Source: Ichthyophis bannanicus | Taxonomy: Eukaryota; Chordata; Amphibia; Gymnophiona; Ichthyophiidae | Length of the DNA: 64,000 nt | NCBI GenBank assembly: GCA_033557465.1 | Contig: CM066033.1 | Span: forward strand, 1,300,507,022-1,300,571,021 | Direction: 5' to 3' | Shown: one piece after another, positions 11,996 through 22,295 of the stretch | Numbering within the stretch: position 1 is the stretch's first letter | Layout of the letters: every line of letters starts with the position of its first letter | The notes under the pieces: model-generated | Seen by the model: only the letters and a program-made list of their open reading frames with translations | Database searches by the model: none | What the model was told of the DNA's origin: nothing | Translations under genes and position numbers: made by a program

Positions 11996-12240
11996 TTAGC
12001 AGGAGATTATAAAGAGATTTAGTTGTTCGTTGGCCAGGATGAGGACACCACCTCCCCTCCTCATTGATCTTGGGTAGTTGTATAGTTTGTGATGGGAGGA
12101 GATGAGTTGAATTAGTAGCACATTATCAGTTGTTGTAAACCAAGATGAGAATGGACAGAGAGGCAGAAAAGAGATCAGTGTCAGAAATGTAGGGGAGATC
12201 ATGGATGAGATGGGGACAGAAAAATGTCAGATGAACAGGA
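11996..12240 (-). mobile_element. L2-type endonuclease fragment
   Basis: Minus-strand residues include DNVLLIQLISSHHKLYNYPRS and RRGGGVLIL, the RGGGVxIL block of an L2-type endonuclease. It may be the upstream continuation of the L2 copy at 9795-10735, separated by CR1-C. The homology is short, so the call is moderate. Confidence 0.55.
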
Positions 12241-12314
12241 AAAACTAGGTGAGTACATAAATGTAAAAAAAAAAAAAATCACCACAAATCCAATGTAAAT
12301 CAATAAAGAAAGTG

Positions 12315-12545
12315 GCAATCTGATATCAATGCATTGTGTGCCATTGAGTCAATGCTGGCTCCTGGCAACCCAACATCCCCTTTCTTAGTAAGGCTTGAGT
12401 GGAAGTAGATTGCCATGCCTTTCTTCCGAGGCAATGGAGGGTAAAGTTACTTGCCCAAGGCCAAAAGGAGAACCAGTGAGAATCAAACGCTGGTCTCTTG
12501 GTCACCAGACTAGGGCTCTAGTCTACTTCTGCACTCCCCTTACTT
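12315..12545 (-). mobile_element. SINE with RTE/BovB-type tail
   Basis: Read on the minus strand, it has a degenerate tRNA-like promoter (GTTTGATTCTC resembling a B box near 12488), a core with CTTGGGCAAGTAACTTTACC, and a tail GTTGCCAGGAGCCAGCATTG then ACTCAATGGCAC. The tail matches the 3' end of the RTE/BovB LINE copies at 19210 and 29672 and the tail of the 5S-derived SINE at 20335-20575. This fits a SINE mobilised by RTE/BovB machinery. Confidence 0.65.
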
Positions 12546-13565
12546 GATAATACAGTACTTCTATTCCTTATCATCCTGTTATATCGATCCTGACGAGTGG
12601 GTCATACTCCCTTCCCAGAAGGTGGAGGCAGACTAGAGCAACTTTCAGTGATGGTTTTATTTGGTATATCAGCTGGTGGAGCACTGAGAAAAAGCCAGCA
12701 TTTGGACTGGTGCAGCAATGCAGATAGGCCTGTCTTCACTGGCCTGTGTGGCTGAGGCTTGTAGGCCCAATGTTCCTTGGAGCTCAGATATGTCTGTCTC
12801 CTGGAGCTGACAGCTACCCTGTGTCCAGTGCTGTTTCCCATGGGTTTCTAACTCTTGGTGGACTAGAGAGGAGCAAGAGGACCCTATGGAGCCCCTGAGG
12901 GAGGCAGGTAAGTCAGGCCCTGACTCCCTTCGCTGTTGCTGTCCTTGTTTGACATACCTTTGTTTCTTTGCCTTTCTTCTGATGATTTGTTTTATTTCCC
13001 ATTGTTTTCAGTGGGCTGTATTTGGCTGCCTTGCTGCTTGCAAATAAAGCATCTCCAAAAGAAAAAACCCAACAAACAGGGCTTTGCTCAATATCTGGGC
13101 CTCCCAGGCCTGAGGGGGGTATCTGAGGCTCCCCCTACTGGTATTTTCCTGGTCAGGTGCTGGGATTCCTCTTTTGGGATTTCCTTTTCATTTTGGCCCT
13201 GCTTCTTGTTTGGTGTTTCTTTGGGGGGTTTTTATAGTCTTCTTTCAACTTTGCTGCTGCAATGCTCAGCAACACGGCCTGTGACCCTCCCTCCCCCACT
13301 GTTTTTTTTCCAGTAGCTGATTTTTTTTGCCCTGATAGTGGCTGGAATGCCCATGGCACATTTTTTTGGATATTTTGTGACACACACACCCCCCCCCCCC
13401 CCCATGGGAGGCCTGATGCCATTTCTGTAGTCCTTGCTGTTCGTTCACTTTGTTTTTCCCACCAGTGGGCATTTGAGATGGCTGCTTAGACTGGTGGGAT
13501 GGCCCGGGGACTCTCCTTTGTAAACCAGCTTGTGTTGCAACTCCCGAAACAGCTCAGAGGCTGTC
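12546..13565. other. no gene recognised
   Basis: The stretch holds a C run at about 13388-13404 and several T runs. Open frames in both directions around 12936-13490 are shadows of each other, with no conserved domain. I see no assignable repeat. Confidence 0.5.
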
Positions 13566-14022
13566 TCAGTCTATCTACAAAAATTGGAAGAATGGTATAA
13601 TGCTTGGCAATTAAGATTTAATGCGTAGAAGAGCAGAATCATGCAATTGGGATGCAGAAATACAAAGGAATCGTACATGATAGGGTCAAGAGGTTGGTGT
13701 GCACAGACTAGAAGAGGGACCTTGGAGGAATAGTGTCTGAAGGTGACAAGGTGGTAGCCAAAGCCAGAAGGATGCTGGGTTGCATACAGAGAGGAATAAC
13801 CAACAGAAAGGAGGAGGTATTAATACCCCTGTACAAGTCATTGGTGAGGCCTCACTTGGAGTATTGTGTTCAGTTTTGGAGACTGTATCTCAGAAAGGAT
13901 ATAAAAAGTTCATAGAAGACCAAATTGATTTGGAGCCTGCGTCAGAAGACGTATGAGAAGAGATTTGAAGACCTAAATATGCATACATTAGAGGAGAGGA
14001 GGGACAAGGGAGATATATAGTA
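13566..14022 (+). mobile_element. CR1-B, segment 1 of 3 of a split copy
   Basis: Plus-strand CR1-B RT thumb: residues match QSL.KLEEW...LRFN, then AKARRMLGCIQRGITNRKEEVLIPLY and [15 protein letters not shown] (13733-13915), reaching the EERRDKGD region at 14022. The copy is cut there by a minus-strand CR1-B insertion and resumes at 14691. Confidence 0.82.
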
Positions 14023-14690
14023 ACATAGTAAATGACGGCAGATAAAGACCAGTATGATCCCTCTAGTCTGCCCAGTAAGAAGGCCGGAGTAAGATGGCAG
14101 GAGTAGGTGCCACTCTGTGCAGGCCTCCCCTCCCCATGTCTTTGTTTAAGGGTGAACCCACCGCTCCATGCAGGACACCCCTATTTGTTGAAAAGTTAGA
14201 TGGTTCAGTTTATTTTGATTTTATTCTTTTGCTATAAATGGATCCATTGTGTCTGTCCCATGCCATTTTGAATTCTGTCACCGTATTTGCCCCCACCACC
14301 TCCATCGGGAGGGCATTCCAAGCATCCACCGCCCTCTCAGTGAAAAAGTATTTCCTGACATTGCCTTTCAATTTACCCCCTTGCAGCTTCATGTTATGCC
14401 CTCTAGTTTTACAACTTCCCCGTCTTTGGAAGAGGTTTGTTTGTTCATCATTTCTCTTTAAGTATTTAAAGGTCTGAATCATATCTCCCCTGTCCCTCCT
14501 CTCCTCCAGAGTGTACATATTTGGGTCTTCAAGTCTCTTCTCATAAGGCTTCTGACGCATGCTCCAAATCATTTTGGTCACCTTCCTCTGAACAGTTTCC
14601 AGTCTTTTTACATCCTTTGCAAGATACGGTCTCCAAAACTGAACACAGTATTCCAAGTGAGGCCTCACCAGTGACTTATACAGTGGTATT
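14023..14690 (-). mobile_element. CR1-B 3' copy inserted in a + strand CR1-B
   Basis: Minus-strand ORF 14668-14210 encodes the CR1-B C-terminus without a frameshift: [72 protein letters not shown]. The family 3' UTR follows down to 14023. It sits exactly in the middle of a same-family copy in the opposite orientation, making an inverted pair that could fold back. Confidence 0.85.
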
Positions 14691-14775
14691 ATATGATACA
14701 GACCTTTAAATACTTAAAGGGTATTAATGAACAAACAAACTTTTTCCAAAAAAGAGGAAGCTCTAAAACTACTAC
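14691..14775 (+). mobile_element. CR1-B, segment 2 of 3 of the split copy
   Basis: This short piece continues the + frame: MIQTFKYLKGINEQTNFFQK then RGSSKT, ending at 14775, where the L2-B 3' end begins. Segment 3 at 17376 continues with RGHKMKLQGGKL, which fits the CR1-B order exactly. Confidence 0.82.
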
Positions 14776-17375
14776 TACTATTAATCATTTATATAGCGCT
14801 ACAATGCGTATACAGTGCTATACAGACACATGTAAAAGACGGTCCCTGCTCATCAGAGCTACAGTCTAATCAAGACAGACAATGCAACAGTTGAGAATAA
14901 GTATACAAATAGGGAAAAGTAAGGAGACACAAGGAAAACAAGGGATCAGGATCCAAAAGCAGCCACAAAGAGGCGAGCCTTTAGCATGGATTTGAAAAGG
15001 GGGAGAGATGAAACCTGACATACAGACTTGGGTAGTTTGTTCCAGGCATAAGGAGCAGCGAGGTGAAAAGACGGAAGTCTGGAGTTGGCCGTGGAAGAAA
15101 AGGACAGAGAAGCAGGCTCGTGGAAGAGCGGAGTTCACTATGAGGGGTGTAGGGAGAGAGGAGAGTTAGTGAGGAGCAGTAGAATGAATGCATTTATAGG
15201 TCAAAAGGAGAAGTTTGAATTGGATACGGAAATGGAAGGGGAGCCTATGACGTAACTTGAGAAGAGGGGTTAAATGAGTATGTCGGGACTGGTGGAAGAT
15301 TAGCCATGCAGCAGAGTTCTGAATAGATTGAAGGGGAGAGAAGTGACTCTAGAGGGAGACCAGCAAGGGGAGGAGGTTGCAGTAGTCGAGATGGGAGGTG
15401 ACTAAAGCATGGATAAGTGTTCAAGTAGTGTGTTCAGAAAGGAAGGGATAAATTTTGTTAATGGTTACAGAGAAAGAAACAGGTTTTAGCTATCTTGGAT
15501 GTGTGTGGAAAAGGAGAGGGAGGAGTCAGAAATGATTGCAAGGTTGCGGGCTGAGGAAACAGCAAAGAGAAGAGTGTTATCTACAGAGATAGAGAAAGGA
15601 GGAAGTTGGTGTGGGGGGGGGGGGGGTAGGTGGAAAAGCACAAAGTTCAGTTTTGGTCATGTTCAATTTCAAATGGCAGTGAGACATCCAGGCAACGTCA
15701 GATAGGCGGGCAAAGATGTGAGTCTGGAGTGTCAGAGACCATCATGTGTAGATAGATCTGGGAGTTATCAGCATAAAAATGATACTGAAAGCCATGGAGT
15801 GGAGGAGTGGCCTAGTGGTTGGGGCAAAGTACTTCAGACGGGAAGGTCAGGGGTTCAAATCCCACTAGAGGACAGCAACCTTGGGCCGGAAGGACTGGGG
15901 TTTCTAGTCCCACAGGTGCTCCTTGTGGTCTTGGGCAAGCCACTTAACCCTCCATAGCCCATGTTCCCTGTAAAAAAAATAGTTATCTCCAAGTCATAAT
16001 GCCCTGTTCAATGTAATTTCAGTTTGTTCAATGTAAACCTCACTGATGCAGAATAGCATGGTATATAAGAGAATATAAATAAATGGGAGGAGATCAGAGC
16101 ACCAAGGGACTGGGTATAGAGAGAGAAAAGGAGAGGGCCCAGAACAGACTCTTGGGATACACCAATTGAGAGTGGGATAGCAGTAGAGGAGGAACCACCA
16201 GAACAAACACTGAAAGAGTGATGGGAAAGATAAGAGAACCAGGACAGGACAGAATCCCTAAAATCAAGTGAGGACAATGTGTCAAGGAGAAGGTGCTTGT
16301 TAAGAGTATCAAAAGCAGCAGAAATGTCAAGAAGAATGAGGACTGAGTAAAGGCCTTTCAATTTAGCTATGAACAAGTCACTGGAGGCTTTGGCAAGAGC
16401 CGTCTCAGTAGAGTGTAAGGGACAAATGCCAGATTGACATGGATCTAGCAGGGCTTGAGAAGAGAAATTCAAGGCAGAAATGGAGACCTGCATATTCAAG
16501 AAGTTTGGAAATGAAGAGAAGAAGGAAGATAGGTCAATAATTAGTAGGACAAGTAGGGTCAAGTGAAGGTTTCTTGAGGAGAGGTGTGACCTCAGCATGC
16601 TTGAAGGCAGCAGGGACAGTTGCGGTAGAGAGCGATAGGTTGAGAATAGATGAGATGGAAGTGATGACAGAGGAGAAGACGAGTTGGGGATAGGATCAGA
16701 AGAACAGGTAGTAAGTTTAGAGAAGGAAAGAAGATGAGAGGTTTCGTCTTCGGAGATCTTAGGAAAGGATAAAACGGTAACAGAAATTGAGTGGAAAAGT
16801 TGGTACTGAAGAGGGGATGAAGCAATCTAGTAGGGAATTGGCGTGTAATCGTATGGATTTTGTCATGGAAATAATCGACTAGGGTTTGGGCAGAAAGAGA
16901 AGAAGGGGTTGGAGGCTGAGGTGCCTTGAGAGAGTTGAGAAGAGACAGTGGGGGTCAGAGGCAAGAGAGTTTGATGGATATAGTAGTTTTGCTTGGTGAG
17001 TACTATGGCTGACTGGAAGGGGGCAAGCATAAATTTGAAGTGAAGAAAGTCAGAAAGAAAGCAGGATTTGAGCCATAGATACCGGGTAGTTGAAGACAGC
17101 CAGGGCTGAGGCATACTGTGCATCACAGGACGTGGCATGGGCCGAGCAAGAGCATCCAGAGCAGAGGAGAGAGCACTATTATAGGAAATTTATAGCCTCA
17201 TCAGACTTAGAAGACAAGGTGGAGGAAAGAGGTAATGAGACGACAGTGGAGAGAGCCAATGGATCGGTAGCATTAAGATTCCTAAATAGGTAGGAGGAGA
17301 CTGGGCGAGATTGAGGTGGGGAGTGATGAAGAGTGAAGCATAGCAGGCGATGGTCAGAAAAGGAAAGAACTGAGG
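14776..17375 (-). mobile_element. L2-type LINE (family B here), inserted in CR1-B
   Basis: This minus-strand element ends 3' in (CTA/ATT)-rich repeats at 14776 next to a conserved GCGCTATATAAATGATTAAT. Coding remains run 17138-16008. The RT palm is clearest at 16598-16008: [23 protein letters not shown], then [18 protein letters not shown], where PQGSVLGP is expected. Upstream frames (16825-17138) are damaged N-terminal sequence. A + strand SINE is nested at 15797-16087. Its 5' border, 17375, abuts resumed CR1-B coding sequence, so the insertion limits are well defined. Confidence 0.78.
15797..16087 (+). mobile_element. tRNA-derived SINE with L2-type tail
   Basis: The head has RNA polymerase III promoter boxes: an A box TGGCCTAGTGGT at 15808-15819 and a B box GGTTCAAATCCC near 15852-15863. 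A core (CTTGGGCAAGCCACTTAACC) follows, then the L2-type 3' hairpin TGTAAACCTCACTGATG...GCATGGTATATAAG and an (AATA) tail. It is inserted in the L2-B copy. The same family is at 51076-51368 (minus) and, truncated, at 10221-10348. Confidence 0.85.
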
Positions 17376-17747
17376 GCATAAAATGAAGCTGCAAGGAGGT
17401 AAACTTAAAAGCGTTAGGAAATACTTTTTCACTGAAAGGGTGGTGGATGCTTTGAATGTCCTTCCGATGGAGGTGGTGGAAGCAAAAACAGTAACAATTC
17501 AAAATGGCATGGGACAGACACCGTGGATCTCTTTATAGCAAGAGGATGAAATCAAAGCAAACTTAAACATCTTTTATACTTCAACGAATAGAGAGGGTAA
17601 CCTGCATGGAGTGACAGGTACAACCCTAAACAAGGCATAGAGGGGGGAGGTGTGCATGGAGTGGGGAGCCCAACCACTCTAGCCACCTTACTGGGCAGAC
17701 TAGATGGACCATACTGGTCTTTATCTGCTGCCATATACTATGTTAAA
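17376..17747 (+). mobile_element. CR1-B, segment 3 of 3 of the split copy
   Basis: C-terminal coding block (MKLQGGKLKSVRKYFFTERV, then LPMEVVEAKTV) and the family 3' UTR ending near ATACTATGTTA at 17747. Together with 13566-14022 and 14691-14775 it rebuilds the order of one CR1-B 3' end interrupted twice. Confidence 0.82.
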
Positions 17748-17749
17748 TC

Positions 17750-18565
17750 CCTGGCGGTTACTATTTCTTTCTGCCAGTTGGATCTTTGGCAGCCTGCGGA
17801 AAGGACTAGCAGCAGTGAAGTCCTTTATTGCCCACTGAATTAAGGAGGCTGTCTCGCCAGAATACCTTCTGACTGGTAAGTTGGTGCCGGAGGAGTCTAA
17901 GCGTACACCATTGGGGCACAAGCCGCCTTCTGGGCAGATTCCCTCTTATTGTCTCCAGAGGACATTTGTAAGGCAGCTTATTGGTTTTTGTCTGAGTATT
18001 TTTCTCAAGCACTACAGGTGGCATGTGGAAGTTGAAGCAAATGGTGCCTTTGTCAGGGCAGTCCTGTCCAGAGTGTCATCTTCTGCCCACCCTGGGTCCT
18101 GACTCCTTGCGTACATCCCATTCATCTGGATTAGTCTAGCAGGATGATAATGAAGGGGAAAGTTTACCTGACAATTTTCTTTCCTTGAATCCTGCTAGAC
18201 CAGTCTAGAAACCACCCTGGAAGACAACTATTAAAGGTTGAGAAGTCTTACTGCCTTTTGATTGCATTGCCTGCATCTGTGCCTGATGTAGAGTTTATTA
18301 TGTTAACAGAACCAAATACTTGCTCATGTGATTTGTTGCAAAGTGGAATTGTTGGATTTTCTGGGTTTTTCAGTTTAGTGCTTGCGAAGTGTCATACTGG
18401 CTTCTCTCAGTGCTGAACCAGCATATATACCGAGTGATGACATCACCAAACGTTACTCACGTCTGCTTCCACCCGCCAGCAAGTGAACATAACCCACTCA
18501 TTTGGATTGGTCTAGCAGGATTCAAGGAAAGAAAATTGTCAAGTAAAATTTCTCCTTGTCAGTTC
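17750..18565 (+). mobile_element. DIRS relic: recombinase C-terminus, internal complementary region and right terminal repeat
   Basis: 17800-18110 is a damaged tyrosine recombinase C-terminus (IKEAVSPEYLLTGKLVPEES; a KHYRWHVEV-like block where DIRS-B has KHYRLDV). Next, 18105-18215 carries a segment whose second half is the reverse complement of 18480-18560 (GGTCTAGCAGGATTCAAGGA core). In DIRS elements the internal complementary region pairs with the terminal repeats, so 18480-18565 is the right terminal repeat. The left part of the element is missing, cut at the CR1-B end at 17747. It is a different DIRS family from DIRS-A and DIRS-B. Confidence 0.72.
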
Positions 18566-18639
18566 TTACTTTAATGTTATAAGCCTGTTCCCAAAAGTAG
18601 TTAACTAACTGAAACGAGTTGGAAAGTGAATGCTGGCAG

Positions 18640-18843
18640 CATTATGGATATGCGTGTTTTGTTGTGTGGGTGGGATCATATACATAGTGCAGCAGTATGC
18701 ATGTCTCTCGGGGGGGGGGGGGGGTGGGTGGTATGGTGGGAACCTGACAGATACTTGTGACTCAGATTGGCCACTGTTGTTAACAGGATACTGGGCTTGA
18801 TGAACCTTAGGTCTGACCCAGTATGGCATATCTTATGTTTTTA
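18640..18843 (+). mobile_element. CR1-A 3' UTR fragment
   Basis: Plus-strand terminal UTR: the motif GGCCACTGTTGTTAACAGGA, then GATACTGGGCTTGATGAACC and TATGGCATATCTTATGTT at the end. A G run lies at 18710-18724. Only the last about 200 bases are present. Confidence 0.75.
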
Positions 18844-19209
18844 TAATAGAGATGTAGTTGGTGCTGTAGTGCTCATGCATACGGACAGACCTTTCCCAGT
18901 AGATGCTATTGCTCTAGCAAAGCGTATCTAAAATTCTTTTAAATAAGAGAGAGCTCAAATGGGCAACAATGAATATCTGCTCTTTTTATCGTTGTATGCC
19001 TCCCCTTCATCATCACAGCGCTCTCTCCTAATGATTTTAGAATAGTTCAGTCTAGGTGTACCAGTAGATACTTATCTTTATCCTATGCTGCAAAGATCCT
19101 ATCATTATATAATCTTGCATATGTATGACGAATATCCAGTAAAGTGAAGTAAATCCAAATAGTCCTCAGGGGAGAGGGCTGTGATGATAAAGAGGAGGCC
19201 TGTTGTTTT
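18844..19209. other. no feature recognised
   Basis: Mixed-composition DNA with no open frame of note and no repeat family I can name. A poly-T run near 19206 borders the RTE/BovB fragment that follows. Confidence 0.45.
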
Positions 19210-19500
19210 TTTTTTAAGTGCCGTTGAGTCGGTGTTGACTCATGGCAACCCTCTGGATAGCTATCCTACACTGTGTTCGGTCTTCAGTCAGGCGGCTCAT
19301 TGTTGACAGACGGGTACCCGTAGCTGCTGTTATTGTAGCGATCCATCTCATTGCTGGCCTTCCTCTTTTGAATTGACCTACCTTGCAAGCATGATGTCTT
19401 TTTCTAGAGATCTCTCTCGTCGCATGATGTGACCAAAGTATGAAAGTCGAAGTCTTGTCATCTGAGCTGCTAAAGAAAGCTTAGGTTGTCATGTGATGAT
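19210..19500 (-). mobile_element. RTE/BovB-type LINE 3' end
   Basis: It is closely related to the copy at 29672-30240. The + strand reads GTTGACTCATGGCAACCCTC at the 3' end, then TTCAGTCAGGCGGCTCATTG and GATCCATCTCATTGCTGGCC. On the minus strand the latter encodes the BovB-like C-terminal stretch around RKRGRP...RWIDTITAA. It is the last about 290 bases of the element and is damaged. Confidence 0.78.
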
Positions 19501-20049
19501 ATAAAAAGCATTTATTAATTGATGCCCATTTGAGCTTTCTTATTTATTTTTTTTTCAAAGTTAGTTAATTGCTTTGGGAACATGTTTATCATATTAAAAG
19601 TAGAACTGATAATAGAGACTAAGTATATTAAATAATAATAATTTTTTTATATTGAGGATTACCACTTCATTGAAACGAACAGGAAAATCAGGAAAAGAGA
19701 GAGGAGAAAACAGAGGAAAGCAGAAAAGAGCAAGTGGGACCAATGTGATCAGAAAAATAAAAGGCCTAGAGCGCTTTATTTTGAGTTGAGTGGTTTTATT
19801 TGCATTTGCTAATCAGAATGTCAGTTCTGGTAAATGTGCATCTTTGTGGTTTTCTTTTGTTTATTGCTCCACTACAAGATAAAAAACATTTCTGTTTTTG
19901 TTTCTCTGGTATTGTGTTCTGTGCAGAGTCTTGGTTCTTTGGGGTTTCAAGTCCAAATTTTTTCTGTATATTTCTTTTTCTGAATTGTGGTCCCTTAATC
20001 TTTTTTGTGAGGGTCTGTCTGTTTTGCATATGTGACTGAGGTGAATTAT
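19501..20049. other. no gene recognised; A/T-rich DNA
   Basis: The region has T and A runs (19547-19556, 19636-19645). Both-strand open frames at 19796-20039 are mirror shadows with phenylalanine/cysteine-rich translations and no domain. No repeat family was identified. Confidence 0.45.
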
Positions 20050-20270
20050 TTTGCTAAAGGAGAAGTCTAATGGTTAGAGCAGCAGCCTGATAGCAAAGGA
20101 AGCCAAGTCCTTGTTGTTTTGGGCAGGGCACTTAACCCTTCTTTATCTCAGGTACACATTTTAAATGTTAAGCCCTCCAGGGACAGGAAAGCACCAACTG
20201 ACCTGAATGTATCTTGCCTTGAGGTACTACTGAAAAAGGTGTGAGTCAAATCTAAAATCTCTTCCCCTTC
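20050..20270 (+). mobile_element. tRNA-derived SINE, second family, degenerate
   Basis: An A-box-like GTCTAATGGTTAGAGCAGCA sits at about 20066-20085, then a core TTGGGCAGGGCACTTAACCC and a tail with CTTGAGGTACTACTGAAAAA and GTGTGAGTCAAATC. No good B box survives. The overall order (tRNA-like head, conserved core, LINE-like tail) supports a SINE. Its partner LINE is not obvious here. Confidence 0.6.
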
Positions 20271-20334
20271 ACTAGTGTCCTGGAGCAGCCCAGAAGGTGG
20301 TATATTGATGTTCTGTGGTCAAGTATAACATTAT

Positions 20335-20575
20335 AGTGCTGCCTTTTCATAGGTAGAGTTGGTGCTGTGTGGGGCCTGAAAGTTTGTACTATTATTGCCT
20401 GGCTAGTACTTGGATGGGTGACCACCTTTGAATATCAGGGGCTGTAAACTTGCTGCATGGAAGAAAGGCTGGTAGTCTACTTCTGGTGGCACCCTGCCAA
20501 GAAAACTGAAGGGTTGTGTTGCCAGGAGTCAGCATTGACTCAACGGCACATTGCATTTGCTATGGCTAGTTTGCT
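20335..20575 (+). mobile_element. 5S rRNA-derived SINE with RTE/BovB-type tail
   Basis: 20397-20452 matches the 3' half of vertebrate 5S rRNA: GGCTAGTACTTGGATGGGTG then ACCACC, then AATATCAGGGGCTGTAAACT. This covers the intermediate element and C box of the internal promoter. The 5' half of the 5S head is degenerate. The tail ends GTTGCCAGGAGTCAGCATTG then ACTCAACGGCAC, the same terminus as the RTE/BovB LINE copies in this window. The order (5S head, short body, BovB-like tail) is that of 5S SINEs described in squamates. It is not a functional 5S gene. Confidence 0.78.
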
Positions 20576-22295
20576 ATAAGATTGGACTCTGCTTTATATT
20601 GCTTCATACTGGAGGAAGATTATAGTGCTGCTACTGAGATGATGCGGATATTAGAATATTCATTTAAAATTCAGTATTTAGGAGTATGATGTCAAATTAT
20701 GTATGTTTACATGATCATTCTTGGAGACAAGGGTAGTCATCAATGTTCTAATAATAAGTAGGTGGGGTTCTATGGGCCTGAGCCCTAATTCTTCTAAGTA
20801 TCTAGCAATTTGCTCATTGGTCTGGTTTGTTGGCCTTTTTTCTGCTATCTCCCCAGTTCCCTCCTCTGGCCCAATCTGCTGACACTAGGAAAGTAAACTT
20901 AGTGGCTTGGCAGGCAAGGTGCTTCCAAAACCTGTTCCTCTCGTTGCCAGTTCCTGCCTGGTTCACAGCTGTTTCACAGCTGAACTGCATGGTGTCCTAT
21001 AGAAATCCATTCTATGGGTCAGACAACTGATATGAGTTGTGAATGATGTGGGCAGAAGAGGCGCTGACAGCAGGAATAGTGGTTGTAGAAGTGTTGGACC
21101 TGCCACCAGCCGTGTTCTCCAGCTGTCACCTGGGATCGGACTGCAAGGGGAGAGGAAGCTAAATGTACGCATTGGGCCCTTGGCACTGAAGACCCCATGA
21201 TGCGTCAAATGATGATAGGGAACAGTGGAAGGGATGGAAGAAGAGAGGAAACCTTATGTAAGAGTCAAATGTAGGAAAATTAAGTAGCAAAACAAGTCTA
21301 ATATTGTGTGACAACTTCAGGGGGTATTCTGTGGAAAGGATTGGATTTTGATAAATTAAAAATACATGGGGTCAATATTCAGAAACTGTCCATTGATTTT
21401 CAGTAGCACGATCCCGATGGAGCTGCTGAACATCTTCTGACTGCCTCGGTCCTATCCGGATAATGCCTGAGGCCCAACAGTAGAGAGCTGGTTGTTATCT
21501 GGATAGTGACAATATTCAATCCGCTATAAGAATAGCTATCCAAAGAAAGTTAGGGCGGGTTTGTGCAGTTACTGATATTAACCCCCCCCCACCAATCACA
21601 GCGGCTGCAGATTGGCCTGATATATTTTTTTCGAACTACAGCAAGAGCAGGACTGCCAGGCGCTGTAGATGCTTCATCCTAGCATAGGACTTCACCATAC
21701 CTACCGAGGAGCAGCATCCATCAGAATCGGTTCTTTTCAGAAACACGCTCTCTAAGTTGCCATTTTGTTTGCGGTGCACGTTTTCCATTTTTTGTAGCAT
21801 ACGTTAAATATTTGTTAAGCATTGTAACTAACTGGTCCTCGTGTGATTATTTTGTATTTCAGATTTGGCAGCGCTGCCTGAAGTTAAAGCCAGTTTTGAG
21901 CGGAGACCATGAACTGAGGGAGGGGCAGAATTCCTGATTTGAACTGAAAATTAATTTCCCAAAACAAACATGTGAACTGCAAAAATAATCTGTAAAGATC
22001 TCTGAAAGTTTGAAGGATTGACCAAAGTGTATTGTGTTTTACATTTTTAATCGTATTATTTTGCCTGCTGAAAACTGGAGAATGCCCGGTATTTCTAAAA
22101 TTTGGATGCATCTCATGTTTTAACCACTCGGTGGTGCTTCTCCAGATATCTCCTCCTGGGTCATTCCAAACTGAGCGTGCCGTGCAATATCTTTTTATTT
22201 CATTTTTTTAAATGCCCGATTCTGGGGGTATCTCCTGAGGCTTTGGGCACCTGCTGTTTTCAGGTTTGTAATAGTGCTTGGATCTCAGGAGGGTC
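20576..22295. other. upstream region of PDSS2; no other gene seen
   Basis: Includes a C run at about 21583-21592 and a segment at 21365-21590 (GGGGTCAATATTCAGAAACT start) that looks like a dispersed repeat, family unknown. The PDSS2 promoter and 5' UTR should lie in the last few hundred bases, but I see no convincing TATA box or CpG island. In-frame TAA and TAG at 22269-22274 close the reading frame just before the PDSS2 start. I looked for head-to-head exons of a neighbouring gene on the minus strand and found none. Confidence 0.5.

Noticed and set aside
13153..13489. Overlapping open frames around the C run
   Set aside because: Low-complexity, mutually antisense, no domain.
15808..15863. 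tRNA gene
   Set aside because: A and B boxes are present but there is no acceptor stem pairing, and the sequence continues into a SINE body; the same holds for 51303-51358 and 58016-58075.
20397..20452. 5S rRNA gene
   Set aside because: Only the 3' half matches and it is followed by a SINE body and RTE-type tail.
1..22295. 5' exons of a head-to-head neighbour gene (SOBP in mammals) on the minus strand
   Set aside because: I looked for its conserved N-terminal and zinc-finger blocks and found no match; all convincing minus-strand frames are LINE-derived.
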